A stretch of DNA of 64,000 bases from Terebella lapidaria (lineage: Eukaryota; Annelida; Polychaeta; Terebellida; Terebellidae), in the NCBI GenBank assembly GCA_949152475.1, contig OX424563.1, positions 36,218,120-36,282,119 of the forward strand, in the 5' to 3' direction. This document shows, piece by piece, positions 25,601 through 40,600 of this stretch (its first letter is position 1; each line of letters starts with the position of its first letter). The notes under the pieces are model-generated. The model made no database searches and was not told where the DNA came from. It saw only the letters and a list, made by a program, of their open reading frames with translations. The translations under genes and the position numbers were made by a program.

Positions 25601-28600
25601 GCCGCGTAGTGTCGTGTTACCTCTCCAATGACCTGTACATGTTTGTGTGTGTGTCTTACAGTGTGGCCGCGTAGTGTCGTGTTACCTCTCCAATGACCTG
25701 TACATGTTTGTACGTGTGTCTTACAGTGTGGCCGCGTAGTGTCGTGTTACCTCTCCAATGACCTGTACATGTTTGTACGTGTGTCTTACAGTGTGGCCGC
25801 GTAGTGTCGTGTTACCTCTCCAATGACCTGTACATGTTTGTACGTGTGTCTTACAGTGTGGCCGCGTAGTGTCGTGTTACCTCTCCAATGACCTGTACAT
25901 GTTTGTACGTGTGTCTTACAGTGTGGCCGCGTAGTGTCGTGTTACCTCTCCAATGACCTGTACATGTTTGTGTGTGTGTCTTACAGTGTGGCCGCGTAGT
26001 GTCGTGTTACCTCTCCAATGACCTGTACATGTTTGTACGTGTGTCTTACAGTGTGGCCGCGTAGTGTCGTGTTACCTCTCCAATGACCTGTACATGTTTG
26101 TACGTGTGTCTTACAGTGTGGCCGCGTAGTGTCGTGTTACCTCTCCAATGACCTGTACATTATTGTACGTGTGGCTTACAGTGTGGCCGCGTAGTGTCGT
26201 GTTACCTCTCCAATGACCTGTACATGTTTGTACATGTGTCTTACAGTGTGGCCGCGTAGTGTCGTGTTACCTCTCCAATGACCTGTACATGTTTGTGTGT
26301 GTGTCTTACAGTGTGGCCGGGTAGTGTCGTGTTACCTCTCGAATGACCTGTACATGTTTGTACATGTGTCTTACAGTGTGGCCGCGTAGTGTCGTATTAC
26401 CTCTCCAATGACCTGTACATGTTTGTACGTGTGTCTTACAGTGTGGCCGCGTAGTGTCGTATTACCTCTCCAATGAACTGTACATGTTTGTTCGTGTGCC
26501 TTACAATGTGGCCGCGTAGTTCGTGTTACCTCTCCAATGACCTGTACATGTTTGTACGTGTGTCTTAGAGTGTGGCCGCGTAGTGTCATTTTACCTCTCG
26601 AATGACCTGTACATGTTTGTACGTGTGTCTGACAGTGTGGCCGCGTAGTGTCGTGTTACCTCTCAAATGACCTGTACATGTTTGTACGTGTGTCTTACAG
26701 TGTGGCCGCGTAGTGTCGTATTACCTCTCCAATGACCTGTACATGTTTGTTCGTGTGCCTTACAATGTGGCCGCGTAGTTCGTGTTACCTCTCCAATGAC
26801 CTGTACATGTTTGTACGTGTGTCTTAGAGTGTGGCCGCGTAGTGTCATGTTACCACTCCAATGACCTGTACATGTTTATAAGTGTGTCTTACAGTGTGGC
26901 CACGTAGTGTCGTGTTACCTCTCCAATGACCTGTACATGTTTGTACGTGTGTCTTACAGTGTGGCCGCGTAGTGTCGTGTTACCTCTCCAATGACCTGTA
27001 CATGTTTGTACGTGTGCCTTACAGTGTGGCCGCGTAGTGTCGTGTTACCTCTCCAATGACCTGTACATGTTTGTACGTGTGCTTTACAGTGTGGCCGTGT
27101 AGTGTCGTGTTACCTCTCCAATGACCTGTACATGTTTGTACGTGTGTCTTACAGTGTGGCCGCGTAGTGTCGTGTTACCTCTCCAATGACCTGTACATGT
27201 TTGTACGTGTGCTTTACAGTGTGGCCGTGTAGTGTCGTGTTACCTCTCCAATGACCTGTACATGTTTGTACGTGTGTCTTACAGTGTGGCCGCGTAGTGT
27301 CGTATTACCTTTCCAATGACCTGTACATGTTTGTTCGTGTGCCTTACAATGTGGCCGCGTAGTTCGTGTTACCTCTCCAATGACCTGTACATGTTTGTAC
27401 GTGTGTCTTAGAGTGTGGCCGCGTAGTGTCATGTTACCTCTCCAATGACCTGTACATGTTTGTAAGTGTGTCTTACAGTGTGGCCGCGTAGTGTCGTGTT
27501 ACCTCTCCAATGACCTGTACATGTTTGTACGTGTGCCTTACAGTGTGGCCGCGTAGTGTCGTGTTACCTCTCCAATGACCTGTACATGTTTGTAAGTGTG
27601 TCTTACAGTGTGGCCGCGTAGTGTCGTGTTACCTCTCCAATGACCTGTACATGTTTGTACGTGTGCCTTACAGTGTGGCCGCGTAGTGTCGTGTTACCTC
27701 TCCAATGACCTGTACATGTTTGTACGTGTGCCTTACAGTGTGGCCGCGTAGTGTCGTGTTACCTCTCCAATGACCTGTACATGTTTGTACGTGTGCTTTA
27801 CAGTGTGGCCGCGTAGGGTCGTGTTACCTCTCCAATGACCTGTACATGTTTGTATGTGTGCTTTACAGTGTGGCCGTGTAGTGTCGTGTTACCTCTCCAA
27901 TGACCTGTACATGTTTGTTCGTGTGCCTTACAATGTGGCCGCGTAGTTCGTGTTACCTCTCCAATGACCTGTACATGTTTGTACGTGTGTCTTAGAGTGT
28001 GGCCGCCTAGTGTCATGTTACCACTCCAATGACCTGTACATGTTTATAAGTGTGTCTTACAGGGTGGCCACGTAGTGTCGTGTTACCTCTCCAATGACCT
28101 GTACATGTTTGTACGTGTGTCTTACAGTGTGGCCGCGTAGTGTCGTGTTACCTCTCCAATGACCTGTACATGTTTGTACGTGTGCCTTACAGTGTGGCCG
28201 CGTAGTGTCGTGTTACCTCTCCAATGACCTGTACATGTTTGTACGTGTGCTTTACAGTGTGGCCGTGTAGTGTCGTGTTACCTCTCCAATGACCTGTACA
28301 TGTTTGTACGTGTGTCTTACAGTGTGGCCGCGTAGTGTCGTATTACCTCTCCAATGACCTGTACATGTTTGTTCGTGTGCCTTACAATGTGGCCGCGTAG
28401 TTCGTGTTACCTCTCCAATGACCTGTACATGTTTGTACGTGTGTCTTAGAGTGTGGCCGCGTAGTGTCATGTTACCTCTCCAATGACCTGTACATGTTTG
28501 TAAGTGTGTCTTACAGTGTGGCCGCGTAGTGTCGTGTTACCTCTCCAATGACCTGTACATGTTTGTACGTGTGCCTTACAGTGTGGCCGCGTAGTGTCGT

Positions 28601-31600
28601 GTTACCTCTCCAATGACCTGTACATGTTTGTACGTGTGCCTTACAGTGTGGCCGCGTAGTGTCGTGTTACCTCTCCAATGACCTGTACATGTTTGTACGT
28701 GTGCTTTACAGTGTGGCCGTGTAGTGTCGTGTTACCTCTCCAATGACCTGTACATGTTTGTACGTGTGCTTTACAGTGTGGCCGCGTAGTGTCGTGTTAC
28801 CTCTCCAATGACCTGTACATGTTTGTACGTGTGCCTTACAGTGTGGCCGCGTAGTGTCGTGTTACCTCTCCAATGACCTGTACATGTTTGTACGTGTGCT
28901 TTACAGTGTGGCCGCGTAGTGTCGTGTTACCTCTCCAATGACCTGTACATGTTTGTATGTGTGCTTTACAGTGTGGCCGTGTAGTGTCGTGTTACCTCTC
29001 CAATGACCTGTACATGTTTGTACGTGTGCTTTATAGTGTGGCCGTGTAGTGTCGTGTTACCTCTCCAATGACCTGTACATGTTTGTACGTGTGTCTTAGA
29101 GTGTGGCCGCGTAGTGTCATGTTACCACTCCAATGACCTGTACATGTTTGTAAGTGTGTCTTACAGTGTGGCCGCGTAGTGTCGTGTTACCTCTCCAATG
29201 ACCTGTACATGTTTGTACGTGTGTCTTACAGTGTGGCCGCGTAGTGTCGTGTTACCTCTCCAATGACCTGTACATGTTTGTACGTGTGCCTTACAGTGTG
29301 GCCGCGTAGTGTCGTGTTACCTCTCCAATGACCTGTACATGTTTGTACGTGTGCTTTACAGTGTGGCCGTGTAGTGTCGTGTTACCTCTCCAATGACCTG
29401 TACATGTTTGTACGTGTGTCTTACAGTGTGGCCGCGTAGTGTCGTATTACCTCTCCAATGACCTGTACATGTTTGTTCGTGTGCCTTACAATGTGGCCGC
29501 GTAGTTCGTGTTACCTCTCCAATGACCTGTACATGTTTGTTCGTGTGCCTTACAATGTGGCCGCGTAGTTCGTGTTACCTCTCCAATGACCTGTACATGT
29601 TTGTACATGTGTCTTAGAGTGTGGCCGCGTAGTGTCATTTTACCTCTCCAATGACCTGTACATGTTTGTACGTGTGCCTGACAGTGTGGCAGCGTAGTGT
29701 CGTGTTACCTCTCGAATGACCTGTACATGTTTGTACGTGTGTCTTACAGTGTGGCCGCGTAGTGTCGTATTACCTCTCCAATGACCTGTACATGTTTGTT
29801 CGTGTGCCTTACAATGTGGCCGCGTAGTTCGTGTTACCTCTCCAATGACCTGTACATGTTTGTACGTGTGTCTTAGAGTGTGGCCGCGTAGTGTCATGTT
29901 ACCACTCCAATGACCTGTACATGTTTATAAGTGTGTCTTACAGTGTGGCCACGTAGTGTCGTGTTACCTCTCCAATGACCTGTACATGTTTGTACGTGTG
30001 TCTTACAGTGTGGCTGCGTAGTGTCGTGTTACCTCTCCAATGACCTGTACATGTTTGTACGTGTGCCTTACAGTGTGGCCGCGTAGTGTCGTGTCACCTC
30101 TCCAATGACCTATACATGTTTGTACGTGTGCTTTACAGTGTGGCCGTGTAGTGTCGTGTTACCTCTCCAATGACCTGTACATGTTTGTACGTGTGTCTTA
30201 CAGTGTGGCCGCGTAGTGTCGTATTACCTCTCCAATGACCTGTACATGTTTGTTCGTGTGCCTTACAATGTGGCCGCGTAGTTCGTGTTACCTCTCCAAT
30301 GACCTGTACATGTTTGTACGTGTGTCTTAGAGTGTGGCCGCGTAGTGTCATGTTACCTCTCCAATGACCTGTACATGTTTGTAAGTGTGTCTTACAGTGT
30401 GGCCGCGTAGTGTCGTGTTACCTCTCCAATGACCTGTACATGTTTGTACGTGTGCCTTACAGTGTGGCCGCGTAGTGTCGTGTTACCTCTCCAATGACCT
30501 GTACATGTTTGTACGTGTGCCTTACAGTGTGGCCGCGTAGTGTCGTGTTACCTCTCCAATGACCTGTACATGTTTGTACGTGTGCTTTACAGTGTGGCCG
30601 CGTAGTGTCGTGTTACCTCTCCAATGACCTGTACATGTTTGTTTGTGTGCTTTACAGTGTGGCCGTGTAGTGTCGTGTTACCTCTCCAATGACCTGTACA
30701 TGTTTGTACGTGTGTCTTACAGTGTGGCCGCGTAGTGTCGTGTTACCTCTCCAATGACCTGTACATGTTTGTACGTGTGCCTTACAGTGTGGCCGCGTAG
30801 TGTCGTGTTACCTCTCCAATGACCTGTACATGTTTGTACGTGTGCCTTACAGTGTGGCCGCGTAGTGTCGTGTTACCTCTCCAATGACCTGTACATGTTT
30901 GTACGTGTGTCTTAGAGTGTGGCCGCGTAGTGTCGTGTTACCTCTCCAATGACCTGTACATGTTTGTATGTGTGCTTTACAGTGTGGCCGTGTAGTGTCG
31001 TGTTACCTCTCCAATGACCTGTACATGTTTGTTCGTGTGCCTTACAATGTGGCCGCGTAGTTCGTGTTACCTCTCCAATGACCTGTACATGTTTGTACGT
31101 GTGTCTTAGAGTGTGGCCGCGTAGTGTCATGTTACCACTCCAATGACCTGTACATGTTTATAAGTGTGTCTTACAGGGTGGCCACGTAGTGTCGTGTTAC
31201 CTCTCCAATGACCTGTACATGTTTGTACGTGTGTCTTACAGTGTGGCCGCGTAGTGTCGTGTTACCTCTCCAATGACCTGTACATGTTTGTACGTGTGCC
31301 TTACAGTGTGGCCGCGTAGTGTCGTGTTACCTCTCCAATGACCTGTACATGTTTGTACGTGTGCTTTACAGTGTGGCCGTGTAGTGTCGTGTTACCTCTC
31401 CAATGACCTGTACATGTTTGTACGTGTGTCTTACAGTGTGGCCGCGTAGTGTCGTATTACCTCTCCAATGACCTGTACATGTTTGTTCGTGTGCCTTACA
31501 ATGTGGCCGCGTAGTTCGTGTTACCTCTCCAATGACCTGTACATGTTTGTACGTGTGTCTTAGAGTGTGGCCGCGTAGTGTCATGTTACGTCTCCAATGA

Positions 31601-34600
31601 CCTGTACATGTTTGTAAGTGTGTCTTACAGTGTGGCCGCGTAGTGTCGTGTTACCTCTCCAATGACCTGTACATGTTTGTACGTGTGCCTTACAGTGTGG
31701 CCGCGTAGTGTCGTGTTACCTCTCCAATGACCTGTACATGTTTGTATGTGTGCCTTACAGTGTGGCCGCGTAGTGTCGTGTTACCTCTCCAATGACCTGT
31801 ACATGTTTGTACGTGTGCTTTACAGTGTGGCCGCGTAGTGTCGTGTTACCTCTCCAATGACCTGTACATGTTTGTACGTGTGCCTTACAGTGTGGCCGCG
31901 TAGTGTCGTGTTACCTCTCCAATGACCTGTACATGTTTGTATGTGTGCTTTACAGTGTGGCCGTGTAGTGTCGTGTTACCTCTCCAATGACCTGTACATG
32001 TTTGTACGTGTGCTTTATAGTGTGGCCGTGTAGTGTCGTGTTACCTCTCCAATGACCTGTACATGTTTGTACGTGTGTCTTAGAGTGTGGCCGCGTAGTG
32101 TCATGTTACCACTCCAATGACCTGTACATGTTTGTAAGTGTGTCTTACAGTGTGGCCGCGTAGTGTCGTGTTACCTCTCCAATGACCTGTACATGTTTGT
32201 ACGTGTGTCTTACAGTGTGGCCGCGTAGTGTCGTGTTACCTCTCCAATGACCTGTACATGTTTGTACGTGTGCCTTACAGTGTGGCCGCGTAGTGTCGTG
32301 TTACCTCTCCAATGACCTGTACATGTTTGTATGTGTGCTTTACAGTGTGGCCGTGTAGTGTCGTGTTACCTCTCCAATGACCTGTACACGTTTGTACGTG
32401 TGTCTTACAGTGTGGCCGCGTAGTGTCGTATTACCTCTCCAATGACCTGTACATGTTTGTTCGTGTGCCTTACAATGTGGCCGCGTAGTTCGTGTTACCT
32501 CTGCAATGACCTGTACATGTTTGTACGTGTGTCTTAGAGTGTGGCCGCGTAGTGTCATGTTACCTCTCCAATGACCTGTACATGTTTGTAAGTGTGTCTT
32601 ACAGTGTGGCCGCGTAGTGTCGTGTTACCTCTCCAATGACCTGTACATGTTTGTACGTGTGTCTTACAGTGTGGCCGCGTAGTGTCGTGTTACCTCTCCA
32701 ATGACCTGTACATGTTTGTACGTGTGCCTTACAGTGTGGCCGCGTAGTGTCGTGTTACCTCTCCAATGACCTGTACATGTTTGTACGTGTGTCTTACAGT
32801 GTGGCCGCGTAGGGTCGTATTACCTCTCCAATGACCTGTACATGTTTGTACGTGTGTCTTACAGTGTGGCCGCGTAGTGTCGTATTACCTCTCCAATGAC
32901 CTGTACATGTTTGTTCGTGTGCCTTACAATGTGGCCGCGTAGTTCGTGTTACCTCTCCAATGACCTGTACATGTTTGTACGTGTGTCTTAGAGTGTGGCC
33001 GCGTAGTGTCATTTTACCTCTCCAATGACCTGTACATGTTTGTACGTGTGCCTGACAGTGTGGCCGCGTAGTGTCGTGTTACCTCTCGAATGACCTGTAC
33101 ATGTTTGTACGTGTGTCTTACAGTGTGGCCGCGTAGTGTCGTATTACCTCTCCAATGACCTGTACATGTTTGTTCGTGTGCCTTACAATGTGGCCGCGTA
33201 GTTCGTGTTACCTCTCGAATGACCTGTACATGTTTGTACGTGTGTCTTAGAGTGTGGCCGCGTAGTGTCATGTTACCACTCCAATGACCTGTACATGTTT
33301 ATAAGTGTGTCTTACAGTGTGGCCACGTAGTGTCGTGTTACCTCTCCAATGACCTGTACATGTTTGTACGTGTGTCTTACAGTGTGGCCGCGTAGTGTCG
33401 TGTTACCTCTCCAATGACCTGTACATGTTTGTACGTGTGCCTTACAGTGTGGCCGCGTAGTGTCGTGTTACCTCTCCAATGACCTGTACATGTTTGTACG
33501 TGTGTCTTACAGTGTGGCCGCGTAGTGTCATGTTACCTCTCCAATGACCTGTACATGTTTGTACGTGTGCTTTACAGTGTGGCCGTGTAGTGTCGTGTTA
33601 CCTCTCCAATGACCTGTACATGTTTGTACGTGTGTCTTACAGTGTGGCCGCGTAGTGTCGTATTACCTCTCCAATGACCTGTACATGTTTGTTCGTGTGC
33701 CTTACAATGTGGCCGCGTAGTTCGTGTTACCTCTCCAATGACCTGTACATGTTTGTACGTGTGTCTTAGAGTGTGGCCGCGTAGTGTCATGTTACCACTC
33801 CAATGACCTGTACATGTTTATAAGTGTGTCATACAGTGTGGCCGCGTAGTGTCGTGTTACCTCTCCAATGACCTGTACATGTTTGTACGTGTGTCTTACA
33901 GTGTGGCCGCGTAGTGTCGTGTTACCTTTCCAATGACCTGTACATGTTTGTACGTGTGTCTTACAGTGTGGCCGCGTAGTGTCGTGTTACCTCTCCAATG
34001 ACCTGTACATGTTTGTAAGTGTGTCTTACAGTGTGGCCGCGTAGTGTCGTGTTACCTCTCCAATGACCTGTACATGTTTGTACGTGTGTCTTACAGTGTG
34101 GCCGCGTAGTGTCGTGTTACCTCTCCAATGACCTGTACATGTTTGTACGTGTGTCTTACAGTGTGGCCGCGTAGTGTCGTGTTACCTCTCCAATGACCTG
34201 TACATGTTTGTACGTGTGTCTTACAGTGTGGCCGCGTAGTGTCGTGTTACCTCTCCAATGACCTGTACATGTTTGTATGTGTGCTTTACAGTGTGGCCGT
34301 GTAGTGTCGTGTTACCTCTCCAATGACCTGTACATGTTTGTTCGTGTGCCTTACAATGTGGCCGCGTAGTTCGTGTTACCTCTCCAATGACCTGTACATG
34401 TTTGTACGTGTGTCTTAGAGTGTGGCCGCGTAGTGTCATGTTACCACTCCAATGACCTGTACATGTTTATAAGTGTGTCTTACAGTGTGGCCACTTAGTG
34501 TCGTGTTACCTCTCCAATGACCTGTACATGTTTGTACGTGTGTCTTACAGTGTGGCCGCGTAGTGTCGTGTTACCTCTCCAATGACCTGTACATGTTTGT

Positions 34601-37600
34601 ACGTGTGCCTTACAGTGTGGCCGCGTAGTGTCGTGTTACCTCTCCAATGACCTGTACATGTTTGTACGTGTGCTTTACAGTGTGGCCGTGTAGTGTCGTG
34701 TTACCTCTCCAATGACCTGTACATGTTTGTACGTGTGTCTTACAGTGTGGCCGCGTAGTGTCGTATTACCTCTCCAATGACCTGTACATGTTTGTTCGTG
34801 TGCCTTACAATGTGGCCGCGTAGTTCGTGTTACCTCTCCAATGACCTGTACATGTTTGTACGTGTGTCTTAGAGTGTGGCCGCGTAGTGTCATGTTCCCT
34901 CTCCAATGACCTGTACATGTTTGTAAGTGTGTCTTACAGTGTGGCTGCGTAGTGTCGTGTTACCTCTCCAATGACCTGTACATGTTTGTACGTGTGCCTT
35001 ACAGTGTGGCCGCGTAGTGTCGTGTTACCTCTCCAATGACCTGTACATGTTTGTACGTGTGCCTTACAGTGTGGCCGCGTAGTGTCGTGTTACCTCTCCA
35101 ATGACCTGTACATGTTTGTACGTGTGCTTTACAGTGTGGCCGTGTAGTGTCGTGTTACCTCTCCAATGACCTGTACATGTTTGTACGTGTGCTTTACAGT
35201 GTGGCCGCGTAGTGTCGTGTTACCTCTCCAATGACCTGTACATGTTTGTATGTGTGCTTTACAGTGTGGCCGTGTAGTGTCGTGTTACCTCTCCAATGAC
35301 CTGTACATGTTTGTACGTGTGCTTTATAGTGTGGCCGTGTAGTGTCGTGTTACCTCTCCAATGACCTGTACATGTTTGTACGTGTGTCTTACAGTGTGGC
35401 ACGTAGTGTCGTGTTACCTTTCCAATGACCTGTACATGTTTGTACGTGTGTCTCACAGTGTGGCCGCGTAGTGTCGTGTTACCTCTCCAATGACCTGTAC
35501 ATGTTTGTACGTGTGTCTTACAGTGTGGCCGCGTAGTGTCGTGTTACCTCTCCAATGACCTGTACATGTTTGTACGTGTGTCTTACAGTGTGGCCGCGTA
35601 GGGTCGTGTTACCTCTCCAATGACCTGTACATGTTTGTACGTGTGTCTTACAGTTAGGCCGCGTAGTGTCGTGTTACCTCTCCAATGACCTGTACATGTT
35701 TGTACGTGTGTCTTACAGTGTGGCCGCGTAGTGTCGTGTTACCTTTCCAATGACCTGTACATGTTTGTACGTGTGTCTCACAGTGTGGCCGTGTAGTGTT
35801 GTGTTACCTCTCCAATGACCTGTACATGTTTGTACGTGTGTCAAACAGTGTGGCCGCGTAGTGTCGTGTTACCTCTCCAATGACCTGTACATGTTTGTAC
35901 GTGTGTCTCACAGTGTGGCCGTGTAGTGTCGTGTTACCTCTCCATTGACCTGTACATGTTTGTACGTGTGCCTTACAGTGTGGCCGGGTAGTGTCGTGTT
36001 ACCTCTCCAATGACCTGTACATGTTTGTACGTGTGTCTTACAGTGTGGCCGCGTAGTGTCGTGTTTCCTTTCCAATGACCTGTACATGTTGTACGTGTGT
36101 CTTACAGTGTGGCCGCGGATTGTCGTGTTACCTCTCCAATGACCTGTACGTGTTTGTACGTGTGTTTTACATTGTGGCCGCGTAGTGTCGTGTTACCTCT
36201 CCAATGACCTGTACATGTTTATACGTGTGTCTTACAGTGTGGACGCGTAGTGTCGTGTTACCTTTCCAATGACCTGTACATGTTTGTACGTGTGCCTTAC
36301 AGTGTGGCCGCGTAGTGTCGTGTTACCTCTCCAATGACCCGTACATGTTTATACGTGTGTCTTACAGTGTGGACGCGTAGTGTCGTGTTACCTTTCCAAT
36401 GACCTGTACATGTTTGTACGTGTGCCTCACACTGTGGCCGCGTAGTGTCGTGTTACCTCTCCAATGACCTGTACATGTTTGTATGTGTGTCTTACAGTGT
36501 GGCCGTGTAGTGTCGTGTTACCTCTCCAATGACCTGTACATGTTTGTACGTGTGTCTTACAGTGTGGCCGTGTAGTGTCGTGTTACCTCTCCAATGACCT
36601 GTACATGTTTGTATGTGTGTCTTACAGTGTGGCCGTGTAGTGTCGTGTTACCTCTCCAATGACCTGTACATGTTTGTACGTGTGTCTTACAGTGTGGCCG
36701 CGTAGTGTCGTATTACCTCTCCAATGACCTGTACATGTTTGTTCGTGTGCCTTACAATGTGGCCGCGTAGTTCGTGTTACCTCTCCAATGACCTGTACAT
36801 GTTTGTACGTGTGTCTTAGAGTGTGGCCGCGTAGTGTCATGTTCCCTCTCCAATGACCTGTACATGTTTGTAAGTGTGTCTTACAGTGTGGCTGCGTAGT
36901 GTCGTGTTACCTCTCCAATGACCTGTACATGTTTGTACGTGTGCCTTACAGTGTGGCCGCGTAGTGTCGTGTTACCTCTCCAATGACCTGTACATGTTTG
37001 TACGTGTGCCTTACAGTGTGGCCGCGTAGTGTCGTGTTACCTCTCCAATGACCTGTACATGTTTGTACGTGTGCCTTACAGTGTGGCCGTGTAGTGTCGT
37101 GTTACCTCTCCAATGACCTGTACATGTTTGTACGTGTGCTTTACAGTGTGGCCGCGTAGTGTCGTGTTACCTCTCCAATGACCTGTACATGTTTGTATGT
37201 GTGCTTTACAGTGTGGCCGTGTAGTGTCGTGTTACCTCTCCAATGACCTGTACATGTTTGTACGTGTGCTTTATAGTGTGGCCGTGTAGTGTCGTGTTAC
37301 CTCTCCAATGACCTGTACATGTTTGTACGTGTGTCTTACAGTGTGGCACGTAGTGTCGTGTTACCTTTCCAATGACCTGTACATGTTTGTACGTGTGTCT
37401 CACAGTGTGGCCGCGTAGTGTCGTGTTACCTCTCCAATGACCTGTACATGTTTGTACGTGTGTCTTACAGTGTGGCCGCGTAGTGTCGTGTTACCTCTCC
37501 AATGACCTGTACATGTTTGTACGTGTGTCTTACAGTGTGGCCGCGTAGGGTCGTGTTACCTCTCCAATGACCTGTACATGTTTGTACGTGTGTCTTACAG

Positions 37601-40600
37601 TTAGGCCGCGTAGTGTCGTGTTACCTCTCCAATGACCTGTACATGTTTGTACGTGTGTCTTACAGTGTGGCCGCGTAGTGTCGTGTTACCTTTCCAATGA
37701 CCTGTACATGTTTGTACGTGTGTCTCACAGTGTGGCCGTGTAGTGTTGTGTTACCTCTCCAATGACCTGTACATGTTTGTACGTGTGTCAAACAGTGTGG
37801 CCGCGTAGTGTCGTGTTACCTCTCCAATGACCTGTACATGTTTGTACGTGTGTCTCACAGTGTGGCCGTGTAGTGTCGTGTTACCTCTCCAATGACCTGT
37901 ACATGTTTGTACGTGTGCCTTACAGTGTGGCCGGGTAGTGTCGTGTTACCTCTCCAATGACCTGTACATGTTTGTACGTGTGTCTTACAGTGTGGCCGCG
38001 TAGTGTCGTGTTTCCTTTCCAATGACCTGTACATGTTGTACGTGTGTCTTACAGTGTGGCCGCGGATTGTCGTGTTACCTCTCCAATGACCTGTACGTGT
38101 TTGTACGTGTGTTTTACATTGTGGCCGCGTAGTGTCGTGTTACCTCTCCAATGACCTGTACATGTTTATACGTGTGTCTTACAGTGTGGACGCGTAGTGT
38201 CGTGTTACCTTTCCAATGACCTGTACATGTTTGTACGTGTGCCTTACAGTGTGGCCGCGTAGTGTCGTGTTACCTCTCCAATGACCCGTACATGTTTATA
38301 CGTGTGTCTTACAGTGTGGACGCGTAGTGTCGTGTTACCTTTCCAATGACCTGTACATGTTTGTACGTGTGCCTCACACTGTGGCCGCGTAGTGTCGTGT
38401 TACCTCTCCAATGACCTGTACATGTTTGTATGTGTGTCTTACAGTGTGGCCGTGTAGTGTCGTGTTACCTCTCCAATGACCTGTACATGTTTGTACGTGT
38501 GTCTTACAGTGTGGCCGTGTAGTGTCGTGTTACCTCTCCAATGACCTGTACATGTTTGTACGTGTGTCTTACAGTGTGGCCGCGTAGTGTCGTGTTACCT
38601 CTCCAATGACCTGTACATGTTTGTACGTGTGTCTTACAGTGTGGCCGCGTAGTGTCGTGTTACCTCTCCAATGACCTGTACATGTTTGTACATGTGCCTT
38701 ACAGTGTGGCCGCGTAGTGTCGTGTTTCCTTTCCAATGACCTGTACATGTTTGTACATGTGCCTTACAGTGTGGCCGTGTAGTGTCGTGTTACCTCTCCA
38801 ATGACCTGTACATGTTTGTACGTGTGTCTTACAGTGTGGCCGCGTGGTGTCGTGTTACCTCTCCAATGACCTGTACATGTTTGTACGTGTGCCTTACAGT
38901 GTGGCCGTGTAGTGTCGTGTTACTTCTCCAATGACCTGTACATGTTTGTACGTGTGCCTTACAGTGTGGCCGCGTGGTGTCGTGTTACCTCTCCAATGAC
39001 CTGTACATGTTTGTACGTGTGTCTTACAGTGTGGCCGCGTAGTGTCGTGTTACCTCTCCAATGACCTGTACATGTTTGTACGTGTGCCTTACAGTGTGGC
39101 CGCGTAGTGTCGTGTTTCCTTTCCAATGACCTGTACATGTTTGTACGTGTGTCTTACAGTGTGGCCGCGTAGTGTCGTGTTACCTCTCCGATGACCTGTA
39201 CATGTTTGTACGTGTGTCTTACAGTGTGGCCGCGTAGTGTCGTGTTACCTCTCCAATGACCTGTACATGTTTGTATGTGTGTCTTTAAGTGTGGCCGCAT
39301 AGTGTCGTGTTACCTCTCCAATGACCTGTACATGTTTGTACGTGTGTCTTACAGTGTGGCCGCGTAGTGTCGTGTTACCTTTCCAATGACCTGTACATGT
39401 TTGTACGTGTGTCTTACAGTGTGGCCGCGTAGTGTCGTGTTACCTCTCCAATGACCTGTACATGTTTGTACGTGTGTCTTACAGTGTGGCCGCGTAGTGT
39501 CGTGTTACCTCTCCAATGACCTGTACATGTTTGTACGTGTGTCTTACAGTGTGGCCGCGTAGTGTCGTGTTACCTCTCCAATGACCTGTACATGTTTGTA
39601 CGTGTGTCTTACAGTGTGGCCGCGTAGTGTCGTGTTACCTCTCCAATGACCTGTACATGTTTGTACGTGTGCCTTACAGTGTGGCCGCGTAGTGTCGTGT
39701 TACCTCTCCAATGACCTGTACATGTTTGTACGTGTGCCTTACAGTGTGGCCGCTTAGTGTCGTGTTACCTCTCCAATGACCTGTACATGTTTGTACGTGT
39801 GCCTTACAGTGTGGCCGCGTAGTGTCGTGTTACCTCTCCAATGACCTGTACATGTTTGTACGTGTGTCTTACAGTGTGGCCGCGTAGGGTCGTATTACCT
39901 CTCCAATGACCTGTACATGTTTGTACGTGTGTCTTACAGTGTGGCCGCGTAGTGTCGTATTACCTCTCCAATGACCTGTACATGTTTGTTCGTGTGCCTT
40001 ACAATGTGGCCGCGTAGTTCGTGTTACCTCTCCAATGACCTGTACATGTTTGTACGTGTGTCTTAGAGTGTGGCCGCGTAGTGTCATTTTACCTCTCCAA
40101 TGACCTGTACATGTTTGTACGTGTGCCTGACAGTGTGGCCGCGTAGTGTCGTGTTACCTCTCGAATGACCTGTACATGTTTGTACGTGTGTCTTACAGTG
40201 TGGCCGCGTAGTGTCGTATTACCTCTCCAATGACCTGTACATGTTTGTTCGTGTGCCTTACAATGTGGCCGCGTAGTTCGTGTTACCTCTCCAATGACCT
40301 GTACATGTTTGTACGTGTGTCTTAGAGTGTGGCCGCGTAGTGTCATGTTACCACTCCAATGACCTGTACATGTTTATAAGTGTGTCTTACAGTGTGGCCA
40401 CGTAGTGTCGTGTTACCTCTCCAATGACCTGTACATGTTTGTACGTGTGTCTTACAGTGTGGCCGCGTAGTGTCGTGTTACCTCTCCAATGACCTGTACA
40501 TGTTTGTACGTGTGCCTTACAGTGTGGCCGCGTAGTGTCGTGTTACCTCTCCAATGACCTGTACATGTTTGTACGTGTGCTTTACAGTGTGGCCGTGTAG

